Notes under the pieces: generated by a model
Seen by the model: only the letters and a program-made list of their open reading frames with translations
Database searches by the model: none
Told to the model about the DNA's origin: nothing
Shown: positions 25,783 through 35,032 of the stretch, piece after piece
How positions within the stretch are numbered: position 1 is the first letter of the stretch
Layout of the letters: the number at the start of each line of letters is the position of its first letter
Program-made: the position numbers and the translations under genes
Source: Rhodobacteraceae bacterium Araon29
GTDB taxonomy: Bacteria > Pseudomonadota > Alphaproteobacteria > Rhodobacterales > Rhodobacteraceae
Assembly: GCA_039640505.1 (NCBI GenBank)
Contig: CP046865.1
Coordinates: forward strand, 2,223,501-2,287,500
Length of the DNA stretch: 64,000 nucleotides
Direction: 5' to 3'

Positions 25783-28131
25783 CTACATTACGCGCCAATC
25801 GCCGATCTGTTCAAATGCATGAGCCGCCTGATAAATTTTTAATTCACCATATTGCCGCCCAACCAGCATCATGCCAATTGGCAGCCCCTCGCTCAGTCCA
25901 CATGGAACATTCATCGCCGGCAAGCCACCATTAAACGGGGCAGTGTTGCCGATCATTTCAAAGGCACGCTGCACGTAAAGACTTATTGAACAATCCGCAG
26001 GCGGAATTTTCTGCGCTTTCATTGGTAAGGTTGGCATTAGCAGTACATCATATTGGCTTAAAGCTGCAGTATATTTTTCATTAACTTTGCGCATCAAGTT
26101 TTGAGCTTTTCCGTAAAACCGGCCCCGGTATTGTTCTTGAAAATACTCGCCAAGAAACATGCAAACTTTCAAAGAATGAGTGAGCTCATCAGATCTATTT
26201 CGCCATTGTGCCATATGATCCATCAGGGAAGGTAAAAACAAGCCTTTGTAATTTGACCCCCCCGAATTTCCATTCATCATATGATCTTGCAGGCCCTCAA
26301 CAGTTATTGCTGTCCAGCAATCGACCGCCAGATGATGTTCAGGGACCGAAATTTCTTCGACGATTGCCCCAATTTCGCGAAATTTTTCTGCAGCAGATAA
26401 AACTTTTTGGTCTACATCTGCCTCGCTTTCAGGTCGATGAAACCCTTCCTTCAAAATTCCGATACGCAAGCCATGTGCACCGCGACCCAACGCCTCTGTA
26501 TAGCGGAAAACCTCTGGTTTATGCTGCCGCGGATCAAGACCATCTTCCCCGGCCAGAACTTCCAACAAAAGTGCATTGTCTGCGACATTGTTGGTCACTG
26601 GGCCGACATGATCAATGGTCTGCTCAATTGGCATAACACCTGTGTACGGCACTAATCCATGCGAAGGTTTCATTCCATAAACCCCGCAATTTGAAGCAGG
26701 TATTCGAATGGATCCACCCTGATCTCCGGCAATGGCCATATCAACTTCGCCCGCAGCAACCAAAGCGGCAGATCCGCCAGAAGATCCACCTGCCATATAG
26801 CCGTGTTTCCATGGGTTATGGATGGGGCCTTTCGCATTGGTATGAGAGCCGCCAGACAAGCAAAAATTTTCACTATGGGCTTTGCCTACAATCGTTGCGC
26901 CTTCATCCAACATTCTGGTAACAATCGTGGCATCAATTTCGGGTGTGTATCCCTCCATGATGGATGACCCATTCATCATAGGAACACCAGCAAGGCAAAT
27001 GGTATCCTTAAGCGCAATCCGCTTGCCTTTGAGAGCGCCATCCATTGCGCCCCGTACCTCGGTTTTGACATACCAGGCATTAAGGGGGTTTTCCGAAAAA
27101 TCAGGAAAATGCCCGGGCGCGCGAGGATAGCGAACACTAGGCAGGTTATCAGGCGTGGCATCCAGCCGATCATAGGCTTGGATATAGGGCTCCATGATTT
27201 CATTATATTCGGCCAGTTCTTCATCAGTCAGGCTCATATTGAATTTTTCAGCCATAGCCCGCATCTGGGCCAAGGAAGGACGTTTTATGGTCATGTTTAT
27301 CACCGAGCGTTGAGGAATTTCGATTGAAATTTGATCTGATTTCGAAGGGGCAGAGCTTTTGATAGTTGCGTTGCCTGAGGGTGAATTTTTGCGCGTCGAC
27401 CGCGCGGTTCCAAACCCTAAGAACTGATCTACTTTGGCTTGATCAGCCAATTCCGTTTTTGACAATTCACCGGAAATACGGCCGCGCTCAAGCACAAGTA
27501 CCCTGTCAGACAGATCCTTGATGAAATCAAAATTCTGTTCGACTAATAAAATCGATAGTCCGCGTTTTTTCTTAAGCGACACAAGAGTTTCAGCCATCTC
27601 TTCGATGATTGAAGGTTGAATACCTTCTGTCGGCTCGTCCAAAAGCAAGAAATCTGGAGCGCCCATCAAACACCGAGCAAGCGCCAAAAGCTGTTGTTCA
27701 CCCCCAGACAGCGCACCCCCTTGGCGAGACAGCAGCCGTTTGAGACGTGGAAAATCGGATAAAATGACTTGCAGGGCGTGCTCTTGGCTTTCTTCACCAT
27801 AATCTTGATAGGCAAATCGCAAGTTATCCAGAACGGAAAGCTGAGGAAATATGCCGCGTCCTTGCGGAACATATCCAAGCCCCAAGCCGGCGCGTTCGTT
27901 TGGAGACAATCCATTAATTTCTGTACCGAAAAACCGCATTGTGCCTGTATTGGCTGGCAAAAATCCCATGAGCGATTTTAACAGAGTTGATTTCCCCATG
28001 CCGTTATGCCCCAAGACACCAACAATCTCGTTTTCTGCCACCGAAAACTCTACGCCATGAAGCACGGGAACTTTGCCATATCCACCCGAAAGCCCGGTTA
28101 CATTCAAAGCTATGTTGCGCTCGTTTTCCAT
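25783..28131 (-). CDS. LivF-type ABC ATPase fused to an amidase-signature hydrolase
   Basis: One continuous 782-residue frame. Residues 1-240 are a branched-chain-type (LivF/UrtE) ATPase with Walker A GHNGMGKST (41-49), signature LSGGEQQ (142-148) and Walker B FLLLDEPTEG. A polar, Ser/Lys-rich linker (about 241-279) leads to a full amidase with Lys375, GGSSGGS (cis-Ser450) and GDQGGSIRIP (nucleophile Ser474). Met280 has a weak GGTGA site, so a free amidase could also be made. The GDQGGS form resembles aliphatic and nitrile-hydratase-linked amidases. Neighbours supply the other ATPase, permeases and binding protein. Confidence 0.88.
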   Translation of the reverse strand: MENERNIALNVTGLSGGYGKVPVLHGVEFSVAENEIVGVLGHNGMGKSTLLKSLMGFLPANTGTMRFFGTEINGLSPNERAGLGLGYVPQGRGIFPQLSVLDNLRFAYQDYGEESQEHALQVILSDFPRLKRLLSRQGGALSGGEQQLLALARCLMGAPDFLLLDEPTEGIQPSIIEEMAETLVSLKKKRGLSILLVEQNFDFIKDLSDRVLVLERGRISGELSKTELADQAKVDQFLGFGTARSTRKNSPSGNATIKSSAPSKSDQISIEIPQRSVINMTIKRPSLAQMRAMAEKFNMSLTDEELAEYNEIMEPYIQAYDRLDATPDNLPSVRYPRAPGHFPDFSENPLNAWYVKTEVRGAMDGALKGKRIALKDTICLAGVPMMNGSSIMEGYTPEIDATIVTRMLDEGATIVGKAHSENFCLSGGSHTNAKGPIHNPWKHGYMAGGSSGGSAALVAAGEVDMAIAGDQGGSIRIPASNCGVYGMKPSHGLVPYTGVMPIEQTIDHVGPVTNNVADNALLLEVLAGEDGLDPRQHKPEVFRYTEALGRGAHGLRIGILKEGFHRPESEADVDQKVLSAAEKFREIGAIVEEISVPEHHLAVDCWTAITVEGLQDHMMNGNSGGSNYKGLFLPSLMDHMAQWRNRSDELTHSLKVCMFLGEYFQEQYRGRFYGKAQNLMRKVNEKYTAALSQYDVLLMPTLPMKAQKIPPADCSISLYVQRAFEMIGNTAPFNGGLPAMNVPCGLSEGLPIGMMLVGRQYGELKIYQAAHAFEQIGDWRVM

Positions 28132-28848
28132 CTAGGCCTTCTTTCCCAAATAAACGTTGCGCACGGTCTGATCGGCCATCACACGGTCCACATGATCTTC
28201 AATTAACATGGCACCTTGATGAAAAACGCTCACCGTAGAGGCGATTGACCGAATGAATTGCATATCATGTTCCACAATGATCACAGCGGCCGATTTCAGC
28301 ATCTCGTGGATGATGTTGGTCAAGCTATCCACATCCTTTGCCGACATTCCTGCTGCCGGTTCATCCAGCAGTATCAACCAAGGATCCGCCGCCATCACGA
28401 TGCCTAATTCAACACGCTGTCGCTCTCCATGGGCAAGCTGGCCTACATCTGAATTAATTATGTCACCAAGGGACAGTCGCGATATGACCTCATCCGTCAT
28501 TCTATTGGCATCTGTGACGGATAGAAAACGCCTGGCTGCCAACCAGATATTCTCAAAGGCCGTGAGACCGTCCAAAACACTTGGAACTTGGGTTTTTATA
28601 CCCACGCCTAATGACGCGATTTCATGTGGTGACCAGCCTGTAACCTCTTCGTCGCGCATAAACACTTGACCCCCGGTTGGCTCTAACTGGCCTGTAACAC
28701 ATTTAAAAAAAGTGCTTTTACCTGCGCCATTTGGGCCAATTAGACAACGTAGCTCACCAGCGTTTAGCTTGAAATCTACGTTATCTACCGCGCAGATGCC
28801 GCCAAAACGCATATTTAGGTTTCTGGTTTCTAAAGCCACTTCAACCAT
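28132..28848 (-). CDS. LivG/UrtD-type ABC transporter ATP-binding protein
   Basis: Walker A GPNGAGKST near residue 40, signature LAHGERQRVELG and Walker B WLILLDEPAAGMS place it with the ATPases of the HAAT (branched-chain/urea/amide) family. LSGGE is replaced by LAHGE, as is usual in UrtD/LivG types. It touches the fusion gene (stop and start adjacent) and overlaps the permease gene by 8 bp. It would form the ATPase heterodimer with the LivF half of the fusion. Confidence 0.88.
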   Translation of the reverse strand: MVEVALETRNLNMRFGGICAVDNVDFKLNAGELRCLIGPNGAGKSTFFKCVTGQLEPTGGQVFMRDEEVTGWSPHEIASLGVGIKTQVPSVLDGLTAFENIWLAARRFLSVTDANRMTDEVISRLSLGDIINSDVGQLAHGERQRVELGIVMAADPWLILLDEPAAGMSAKDVDSLTNIIHEMLKSAAVIIVEHDMQFIRSIASTVSVFHQGAMLIEDHVDRVMADQTVRNVYLGKKA

Positions 28849-29872
28849 TGGAAATCACCCGAGTGCCACGGCGAGATTTACGCAGCCGCTTTCGGCGCCG
28901 GCCAAAGCTTGCAGCCCAAAGGTCTGAAATTGCTGGAACAATACCCTTTGGCAAAAACAAGACAAATAAAACAAGGATCAAGCCCATGATCAATGTATTG
29001 TCAATCATTGATTGCTGACCCAGCAGAAATTTCAAATAGGCAAGGCTCGCTGCACCAATGATGGGACCCAAGCGGGTACCAAGGCCGCCGACGATGCACC
29101 AAATAATTATCTCTGCTGATTGGCCTAGGCTAAATAAGCCCGGAGTGACTATTTCGGCCCAATTCGCAAATAGACCACCTGCCAATCCGGCAATGGCAGC
29201 GCCTATTGCGAAAAGAACAGTTTTTCGAGCACGAGTATCATATCCCATTAACGACATGCGTTCATCATTTTCGCGAATGCCGATGGCAATCCGGCCAAAG
29301 CTTGACCGCAACAGCCATGAAACAAGCAAATATACAATCACCAAAGCCGCAAAACAAAAATAGTAAAATGCGTCGCCCCAAATATAGTCGTCAGGCCGGC
29401 CAGGTATGTTCAAAGTTTGGAAACCAGGAATGCCGTTATAGCCTCCTAGCCGTGCTTCACCGATAACATAAATTGGGCTCGCCGTAGAATTAATGAATTT
29501 AAACAATATTAAAGTCACCACCAATGTAATCACGCCAAGATAAACATCTGCCAGACGTCCATAAAACATCATCGCGCCCATCAAGGCGGCAAATGCCGCC
29601 GGAACTAGAATGGACAAAATCAGAGGCAGTGTACTTTCACCAATATTGATAGCTGAAATCGCATAGGCATAAGCTCCGAGCCCAAAAAAAGCAGTTTGCC
29701 CAAAGCACAAGATACCGCCAAACCCCCAAATTAGTCCTAAGCTGAGCCCCAACATCCCATAGATTAATAAAATCGAAAGGGTGAAGGTGTTGATCGCAAA
29801 GGGCAAAGCATAAACCAAAATCAAAGCGATCGCGATGACAATAACACTTTCTTTTTGCCAGCTTTTAGGCAT
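28841..29872 (-). CDS. LivM/UrtC-type ABC transporter permease
   Basis: A 343-residue integral membrane protein with about 10 helices and a GIRENDERMSLMGYDTRARK cytoplasmic loop, the coupling segment of LivM-type permeases. The C-terminus is strongly basic. It shares one base with the LivH-type permease gene, indicating translational coupling. Substrate is probably an amide or urea-like compound, inferred from the operon. Confidence 0.87.
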   Translation of the reverse strand: MPKSWQKESVIVIAIALILVYALPFAINTFTLSILLIYGMLGLSLGLIWGFGGILCFGQTAFFGLGAYAYAISAINIGESTLPLILSILVPAAFAALMGAMMFYGRLADVYLGVITLVVTLILFKFINSTASPIYVIGEARLGGYNGIPGFQTLNIPGRPDDYIWGDAFYYFCFAALVIVYLLVSWLLRSSFGRIAIGIRENDERMSLMGYDTRARKTVLFAIGAAIAGLAGGLFANWAEIVTPGLFSLGQSAEIIIWCIVGGLGTRLGPIIGAASLAYLKFLLGQQSMIDNTLIMGLILVLFVLFLPKGIVPAISDLWAASFGRRRKRLRKSRRGTRVISNG

Positions 29873-30738
29873 TAGAGCTTACCCTTGAAAAAACGGCCTG
29901 TGACACCCTGCGGTAAGAGGCGCAGTAAAATCACAGCCGCGATGAGCATGGCAACGTCCCCGATCACCGGAGAGGCCACAAAGGAAAAAACCTGACCGAC
30001 AAAGCCAAACAATGCGCTACTCGACAAAAGTCCGGAAATCAGCGCCGGGCCACCTGCGATCACGGTAATGAACGCTTTTGCGATAAAGGCGCCGCCCGAC
30101 GTTGGAACCAGCCCCACCAAGGGCGCCAAAATAGCGCCGGCAAAACCTGAAAGCGCTGAGCCCACAAAAAATGTTGCCATATATATCCGGTCTGGTGAAT
30201 AGCCCAAAGCGGACGCCATGTCCGGATTTTGCATTGTACCGCGCGCAATCAACCCCAGGCGTGTGGTTTTTAGCACCGCCAACATCACCAAGATTAGAAC
30301 CACTGAAACGATAATTATAAAGAAATTATAGCCATTGATTTGATAGTCGCCAACAGCAAAGCCAGGAATTGGCGTTGAAATACCGGTTGTCGTGTTCCCA
30401 AAAATCATCGTCGCGCAACCGATAAAAAACAGGCTGAGCCCCCAAGTCGCAAGCATGGTATCAACCAGTCGACCGTAAAGATGGCGGATCACCAGACGCT
30501 CTACAATCAATCCAATAAGCCCGACAACAATCGGAGCGATTATCAACATTGCTATAAATATATTTACGCCCATGTTTGCAGAGGTAATAGCGGCGTAACC
30601 TCCAAGCATCATGAATTCCCCATGCGCCAAATTAATCACCTTCATCATCCCAAAAACAACCGCCAAACCTGCGCTTATTAAGGCAAGTGAAGCGACTGCA
30701 TAGAGAATTTCCACCAAAATGACGAAGCCAAAATCCAT
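29872..30738 (-). CDS. LivH/UrtB-type ABC transporter permease
   Basis: A 288-residue hydrophobic protein with VFGMMKVINLAHGEFMMLGGY near the N-terminus and an ARGTMQNPDMASALGYSPDRIY coupling loop, both typical of LivH/UrtB. Partner of the LivM-type permease just downstream. It follows the binding-protein gene after an 83-bp spacer that contains a strong hairpin. Confidence 0.88.
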   Translation of the reverse strand: MDFGFVILVEILYAVASLALISAGLAVVFGMMKVINLAHGEFMMLGGYAAITSANMGVNIFIAMLIIAPIVVGLIGLIVERLVIRHLYGRLVDTMLATWGLSLFFIGCATMIFGNTTTGISTPIPGFAVGDYQINGYNFFIIIVSVVLILVMLAVLKTTRLGLIARGTMQNPDMASALGYSPDRIYMATFFVGSALSGFAGAILAPLVGLVPTSGGAFIAKAFITVIAGGPALISGLLSSSALFGFVGQVFSFVASPVIGDVAMLIAAVILLRLLPQGVTGRFFKGKL

Positions 30739-30767
30739 TTTTTACCTGTAATGTTTGGGCGCGTTTC

Positions 30768-30791
30768 GTCGCCAGCCAAGGCTGGCGACGT
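30768..30791. other. Intercistronic GC-rich hairpin after the binding-protein gene
   Basis: Perfect 11-bp arms (CGTCGCCAGCC / GGCTGGCGACG) separated by AA. No T-run follows on the minus strand, so it is not a typical terminator. Such structures between a binding-protein gene and its permease genes commonly stabilise the upstream message or reduce read-through, giving excess binding protein. Confidence 0.7.
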
Positions 30792-30821
30792 TGGCTACTT
30801 TTGTCCGTAAATCAAATTGCT

Positions 30822-32042
30822 TTAGAATTTGATTTCATACTGTGTGTTATCGTTTGGATTGGCCGCCAAATCACAAACCGCTTGGGTATCAATCGGTTGG
30901 CGCTGGGACAGCGTTTTAACAACCCGCATTCCCTGATTTTCCATTTCCATTAAATGAACATCAAGAACTGCATGGTGGGTTTTGGGATCTACCGTGACCT
31001 TGCCCCCCGGGCCGTCGATGGAAATACCGGTTTCAAGAGCAGCAATAACCGCATCCCGATCCAGGCTTCCTGCCGCTCGAACACCCTCGGCCCAAGTCAG
31101 AACGCCTTGATAGTTGGAAACTGCAATTTCATGAATAGAGTTGCTATCTCCAAAAGCCGCTTCCCAATTTGCCTTAAACGCATTATTGGCTGGGCTGTCT
31201 ATGTCTTGAGAATAGTTGTAAGCAACCATTATACCGTCCGTTTCGGCCGCACTTAGCACTTTGTGTTCGTTGCCCACGCCCATTGTTGTAGAGGCCAGTG
31301 CAATTTTATCTTTCATCCCCGAGGCCGCCCATTGACGGAAGAATGAAAGATGCGCAGCGCCTACCAGTGGCGCGATCACCAAATCCGGGCCAACAGACTG
31401 AATTTTTGCGATTGTCGAGCCGAAATCAGACACATCCAGCGGGAAGAAATCAAGACCAACAGTTTCACCACCATTTTCAGCAACATACTTTTTGATCCAC
31501 TCGGCGGTGATCTGACCATAATTGTAGTCAGCAGCTAAAATATATACCTTCTTGCCAGATTTACCCATCGCATAAGGCACCAAAGCTTCTACCTGCTGAG
31601 CTGGCGTTACACCGTTGATAAAGATATTTCGGTCGCAAACACCGCCCTCATACAAAACATTATAGAAGTACAGAGTTTTAGATTTTCTCATGGTTTGCCG
31701 AATAGCTTCGCGTGACGCAGACAAAATACCACCATGAACCACATCAACTTTATCCTGTCGGACAAGCTGTTGGGCATATTGCGTATAAAGGGCCATATCA
31801 GATTGCGTATCGTAGCCAATTACTTCTACCTGTTTGCCCAAAAGGCCACCATCGGCATTAATTTTTTCAACAGCAAGCTGAAGCGCCATGTTCATTGGCT
31901 TTCCATAGGCATCAAAACCGCCAGATGTGTCCAATACCGATCCAAGCTTTATGGTATCGCCAGCTAGTGAAATACTGGGGACTGCGACGGCGGCAGCCAC
32001 TGCAGCCGTTGTTGCTAAAAATTTTCTTCTGTTGAGTTTCAT
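30822..32042 (-). CDS. Periplasmic amide/urea-type binding protein (UrtA/FmdD-like), Tat-type signal
   Basis: The ATG has an AGGGAG site; the longer frame running into the flotillin gene is not used. MKLNRRKFLATTAA followed by an apolar stretch and an SLAG cleavage region is a Tat-like signal. The mature 380 residues show the type I periplasmic-binding fold (IKLGSVLDTSGGFDAYG, YFYNVLYEGGVCDRN, AADYNYGQ) of the group that includes UrtA, FmdD and AmiC. It delivers substrate to the permeases encoded next. Ligand inferred, not proven. Confidence 0.87.
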   Translation of the reverse strand: MKLNRRKFLATTAAVAAAVAVPSISLAGDTIKLGSVLDTSGGFDAYGKPMNMALQLAVEKINADGGLLGKQVEVIGYDTQSDMALYTQYAQQLVRQDKVDVVHGGILSASREAIRQTMRKSKTLYFYNVLYEGGVCDRNIFINGVTPAQQVEALVPYAMGKSGKKVYILAADYNYGQITAEWIKKYVAENGGETVGLDFFPLDVSDFGSTIAKIQSVGPDLVIAPLVGAAHLSFFRQWAASGMKDKIALASTTMGVGNEHKVLSAAETDGIMVAYNYSQDIDSPANNAFKANWEAAFGDSNSIHEIAVSNYQGVLTWAEGVRAAGSLDRDAVIAALETGISIDGPGGKVTVDPKTHHAVLDVHLMEMENQGMRVVKTLSQRQPIDTQAVCDLAANPNDNTQYEIKF

Positions 32043-32052
32043 AGTTTTCTCC

Positions 32053-33660
32053 CTAGGGTTTTTTGTTCTTTTCGGTTTCTGTTTTAGATTTGATGCGATT
32101 GGCATAATCCGCCGTGCGGCCAGCAAGGTTTGCGTCGAAGTCAACACCAATTTCCTCGCCCATTTGCTTCATGGCGGGCAAACGTACAGCCATTCCTAGA
32201 ATTTGATCCATGGCGGCCCCAAAAGCGCCGTCCACACCGCCGTTAGACTCATTTGCGCCCCCGCCAATACCAGCGATTTGGTTGATGCGGATCGAGTCTA
32301 TTTTTTCCACCGGTTTCATCATTTGAGTCATAATTTCAGGGAGGCGGTCAAGCTTACGCTCCTCCAAGCGCATTGCAATAACGGCTTCACTAAGGCCATT
32401 TTCGGCAGCGATCTGGGCGGCTCGGCCTTTGGCCTCGGCCTCCATGCGCTTTAAATCTGCTTCGGATTTTGTCTGAACGGCCTTCGCATTGGCCGTTGCC
32501 TGGGCAATTTGTGTCTCAGAGTTATTTTTGACTCTGGCTCTTTCGATTGCCAACTCTTTTTCTAGTTTAAGCAAGGAAATTTCTTGATCGCGTTCAGCAA
32601 TTGCCTTTTCTTTTTGTTTTTGTACGGATTCGGCCGCCAACAGTACCTGCGCACGTGATGATTCTTCGCTTGCCTTTACTTTAGCCTCTTCAGCACGCAA
32701 CTGAGCAAGTTGCATTTCGTTTTGTATTTTAGTTTCCTCAAGTGCAAGAATGGCGGTCATCTCTTTGCGCCTTAGCACCTCGTCATTTTTAACCTTTGCG
32801 GATTCAATATCCTGCTGCTGCTCTATGCGAGCCGTTTCCGATGACTTTTGAGCTTCGATCTTGTGCACCTCAGATAAAGCCTCAGACTCTGCTTGCAATC
32901 TAACCAGATGTTCTCTTTGGGCGATTTCCGCCTCGCGCGTTGATCGTTCAATATCTAAACGCCGCTGGACCTCGACCAGCTTGCTTTCACGAACAGAGAT
33001 TTCAGCCTCTGTTTCGATTAGTACGCGCTCTTTTCGCTGATCCGAAACCAATTGCGCTGCCCTTCGCATACCTTCGGCATTAAAGATATTTTGCTCATTT
33101 AGCTGGCTTAAATCACTCTGATCCGTAGACAGCAACGCACCGGAAATGAGTTCGAGGCCAAATTTGTTTGCCTGCTCTGAAATAGCTTGTGACACCTCTT
33201 CAGTAAAAGCGGCTCTGTCAGTGTGAATTTCTGTTAGTTGGCGAATGGCCGCCGCATTCTGAATGGCATTTAAAACTGTTCCAAACAGTAATTCTTCAAT
33301 ATCCGCACCAGAGCGCGAGATGCGTCCACCAAGCGACTGTGCCGCCAGCGCTACAGATGTTTTTGACGGCGCCACACGGAACTCAAAAGACATATCGACA
33401 TCAGCCCTAAGCCGATCATCTGTCAGAAGTGACGCAGCTCCTTTGCGCTCAATGCGAAGCGTAATAGCACCCATCGACACTTTTTGTATTTGATGCAAAA
33501 TTGGAAGAGCAAGACAGCCGCCATCTAACACAACCTTCTGTCCACCAAAACCGGTCCGCACAAGCGCCATGTCCCGAGTGGCTTTCGCAAAGTACCGTTG
33601 AAAAAACCAAATTCCGACCAAAAAAACAGCTAAAGCAACAGCCAGATTAACAATCAGCAT
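32053..33660 (-). CDS. Flotillin/YqiK-type SPFH membrane protein
   Basis: An N-terminal helix (MLIVNLAVALAVFLVGIWFF) anchors the protein. An SPFH domain follows to about residue 190, then a long charged coiled coil (about 190-420) rich in EAE/RAE repeats, and a C-terminal GIGGGANESNGG tail as in flotillins. The ATG has GGGAGG at 8 bp spacing. It lies between two binding-protein-like genes, 11 bp from the Tat-exported one. Flotillins organise membrane microdomains; a role in clustering the transporter is inference. Confidence 0.85.
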   Translation of the reverse strand: MLIVNLAVALAVFLVGIWFFQRYFAKATRDMALVRTGFGGQKVVLDGGCLALPILHQIQKVSMGAITLRIERKGAASLLTDDRLRADVDMSFEFRVAPSKTSVALAAQSLGGRISRSGADIEELLFGTVLNAIQNAAAIRQLTEIHTDRAAFTEEVSQAISEQANKFGLELISGALLSTDQSDLSQLNEQNIFNAEGMRRAAQLVSDQRKERVLIETEAEISVRESKLVEVQRRLDIERSTREAEIAQREHLVRLQAESEALSEVHKIEAQKSSETARIEQQQDIESAKVKNDEVLRRKEMTAILALEETKIQNEMQLAQLRAEEAKVKASEESSRAQVLLAAESVQKQKEKAIAERDQEISLLKLEKELAIERARVKNNSETQIAQATANAKAVQTKSEADLKRMEAEAKGRAAQIAAENGLSEAVIAMRLEERKLDRLPEIMTQMMKPVEKIDSIRINQIAGIGGGANESNGGVDGAFGAAMDQILGMAVRLPAMKQMGEEIGVDFDANLAGRTADYANRIKSKTETEKNKKP

Positions 33661-33786
33661 CAGCGCGACCTCCCTTGGATTGCGAGGGCACACTAGTGCT
33701 CTAAGGACCTCGAATCTGTCTAAGGTCGACTTTGGATTACTTTACTTTCCATTTCAAGTATTTAGTTTCTTTTTCAATTAAAAATT

Positions 33787-34935
33787 TTAATCTATTGTTT
33801 TTATTAATTTTTTATCAACACTATACATAACACCATCTGCTCTAGCCAAATAGATCGGAGATGACTTTTGGTCGTTTGAAATAAATTTTGCGTTGCGTAC
33901 ACTTTTATAAATCAGCGGTGCGCGACGTGGCATTCCAAAATCCGCCCAGCCCTCTCCATGCGTTTGAATCAATTCTTTCAAAAACTGGATGCCTTCATAT
34001 GTTGATTGACCCAAAGCATTTAGCATTGGGGCTCGGTCACCATGCAATGTATAATATTTTTCTTTGAATGCAGCATTTTGCTCAGACTGAAGAGACGCAA
34101 AATAAGAAGACGAAGAAAACAAACGCTTCAGCCCGTCAGATCCACTGGCCAATAGCGCATTTTCCTCAATTGCACAGGACAATCTGATCATAGCTTCATG
34201 CGCATTTAGCGCCCCAAAATTACGATTGAATTCAACAGCGTCTTGCCCCACTAAAGAGATTAAAACGGCTTCGCTGCCGGACGCAGTAATTTCCTCAATT
34301 TCTCTATAAAAATTTGGCTGACCAAACGGTAAATATTTTTCATAGCTTAATTTTGACCCAAGCGCTGCAATTTTCGTTTTCGCGTAGGCATTTGAAGATC
34401 GTGGCCAAACGTAGTCATTTCCAATGAGAGCCCATTTTTTTGGTCGGTAAATTGCTTGCAAATGATCCATCGCAGGGCCCAGTTGCTGAGCCGGTGTTTC
34501 GCCGATTGCAAATATTCCCTTGCCGTTTTCCCCACCCTCATAAAGAGGAGTATAAATATATGGAATGCGGCCCTGCACAACTTTGCTTAGTCTCTGACGC
34601 ATTGAACTAATATGCATGCCCACAATTGCATCCACCGATTCCGTTTCAATAAGCGAGTTTATTAGCTCTTCAACGGGTGCATTGGTCTCGATTGCAGTAT
34701 CGACCATTATCAATTGCACTTGACGTCCTGCAATACCATCGGCTTTGTTTAATTCGTCGATGGCAACCTGAGCACAGGCGATACACGAAGGCGCCCAGAG
34801 CCCTGCAGAGCCACACATAGGTATCAGCAGTGCAATGCGAAATGCTTTTGATGGGCTTAACAACCGCTCGTCGAAAGGTGAGGCAATAGTGTGCGGCACC
34901 CCAACAGAGGAATATTTCCAATTCGATACTTGCAT
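33787..34935 (-). CDS. AmiC-like soluble ligand-binding protein
   Basis: The 382 residues have the type I binding-protein fold (RIALLIPMCGSAGLWAP, YIYTPLYEGGENG, WALIGNDYVWPRSSN), close in pattern to AmiC of the Pseudomonas amidase operon. No signal peptide or membrane helix is visible at the N-terminus, so it is probably cytoplasmic. AmiC senses amides and restrains the antiterminator AmiR; no AmiR/ANTAR gene is here, and the adjacent regulator is MarR type. It is the first gene of the operon. Confidence 0.78.
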   Translation of the reverse strand: MQVSNWKYSSVGVPHTIASPFDERLLSPSKAFRIALLIPMCGSAGLWAPSCIACAQVAIDELNKADGIAGRQVQLIMVDTAIETNAPVEELINSLIETESVDAIVGMHISSMRQRLSKVVQGRIPYIYTPLYEGGENGKGIFAIGETPAQQLGPAMDHLQAIYRPKKWALIGNDYVWPRSSNAYAKTKIAALGSKLSYEKYLPFGQPNFYREIEEITASGSEAVLISLVGQDAVEFNRNFGALNAHEAMIRLSCAIEENALLASGSDGLKRLFSSSSYFASLQSEQNAAFKEKYYTLHGDRAPMLNALGQSTYEGIQFLKELIQTHGEGWADFGMPRRAPLIYKSVRNAKFISNDQKSSPIYLARADGVMYSVDKKLIKTID

Positions 34936-35032
34936 TTTTCGATTGCACTCCTTGGATTACACAGTATCGCAATTGATTTTCGTTTCCAAGTCAACTAAAT
35001 TAAGGTGAAAGTTGGAACTTTGGAACAATATA
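34936..35032. promoter_or_regulatory. Divergent promoter/operator region of the amide operon and MarR gene
   Basis: The 97 bp between the divergent starts hold TTCCAA at 34984-34989 and, in opposite sense, two TTGGAAC copies 8 bp apart (35012-35018 and 35020-35026). These could form a MarR operator. Promoter boxes cannot be fixed by eye. Confidence 0.45.
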
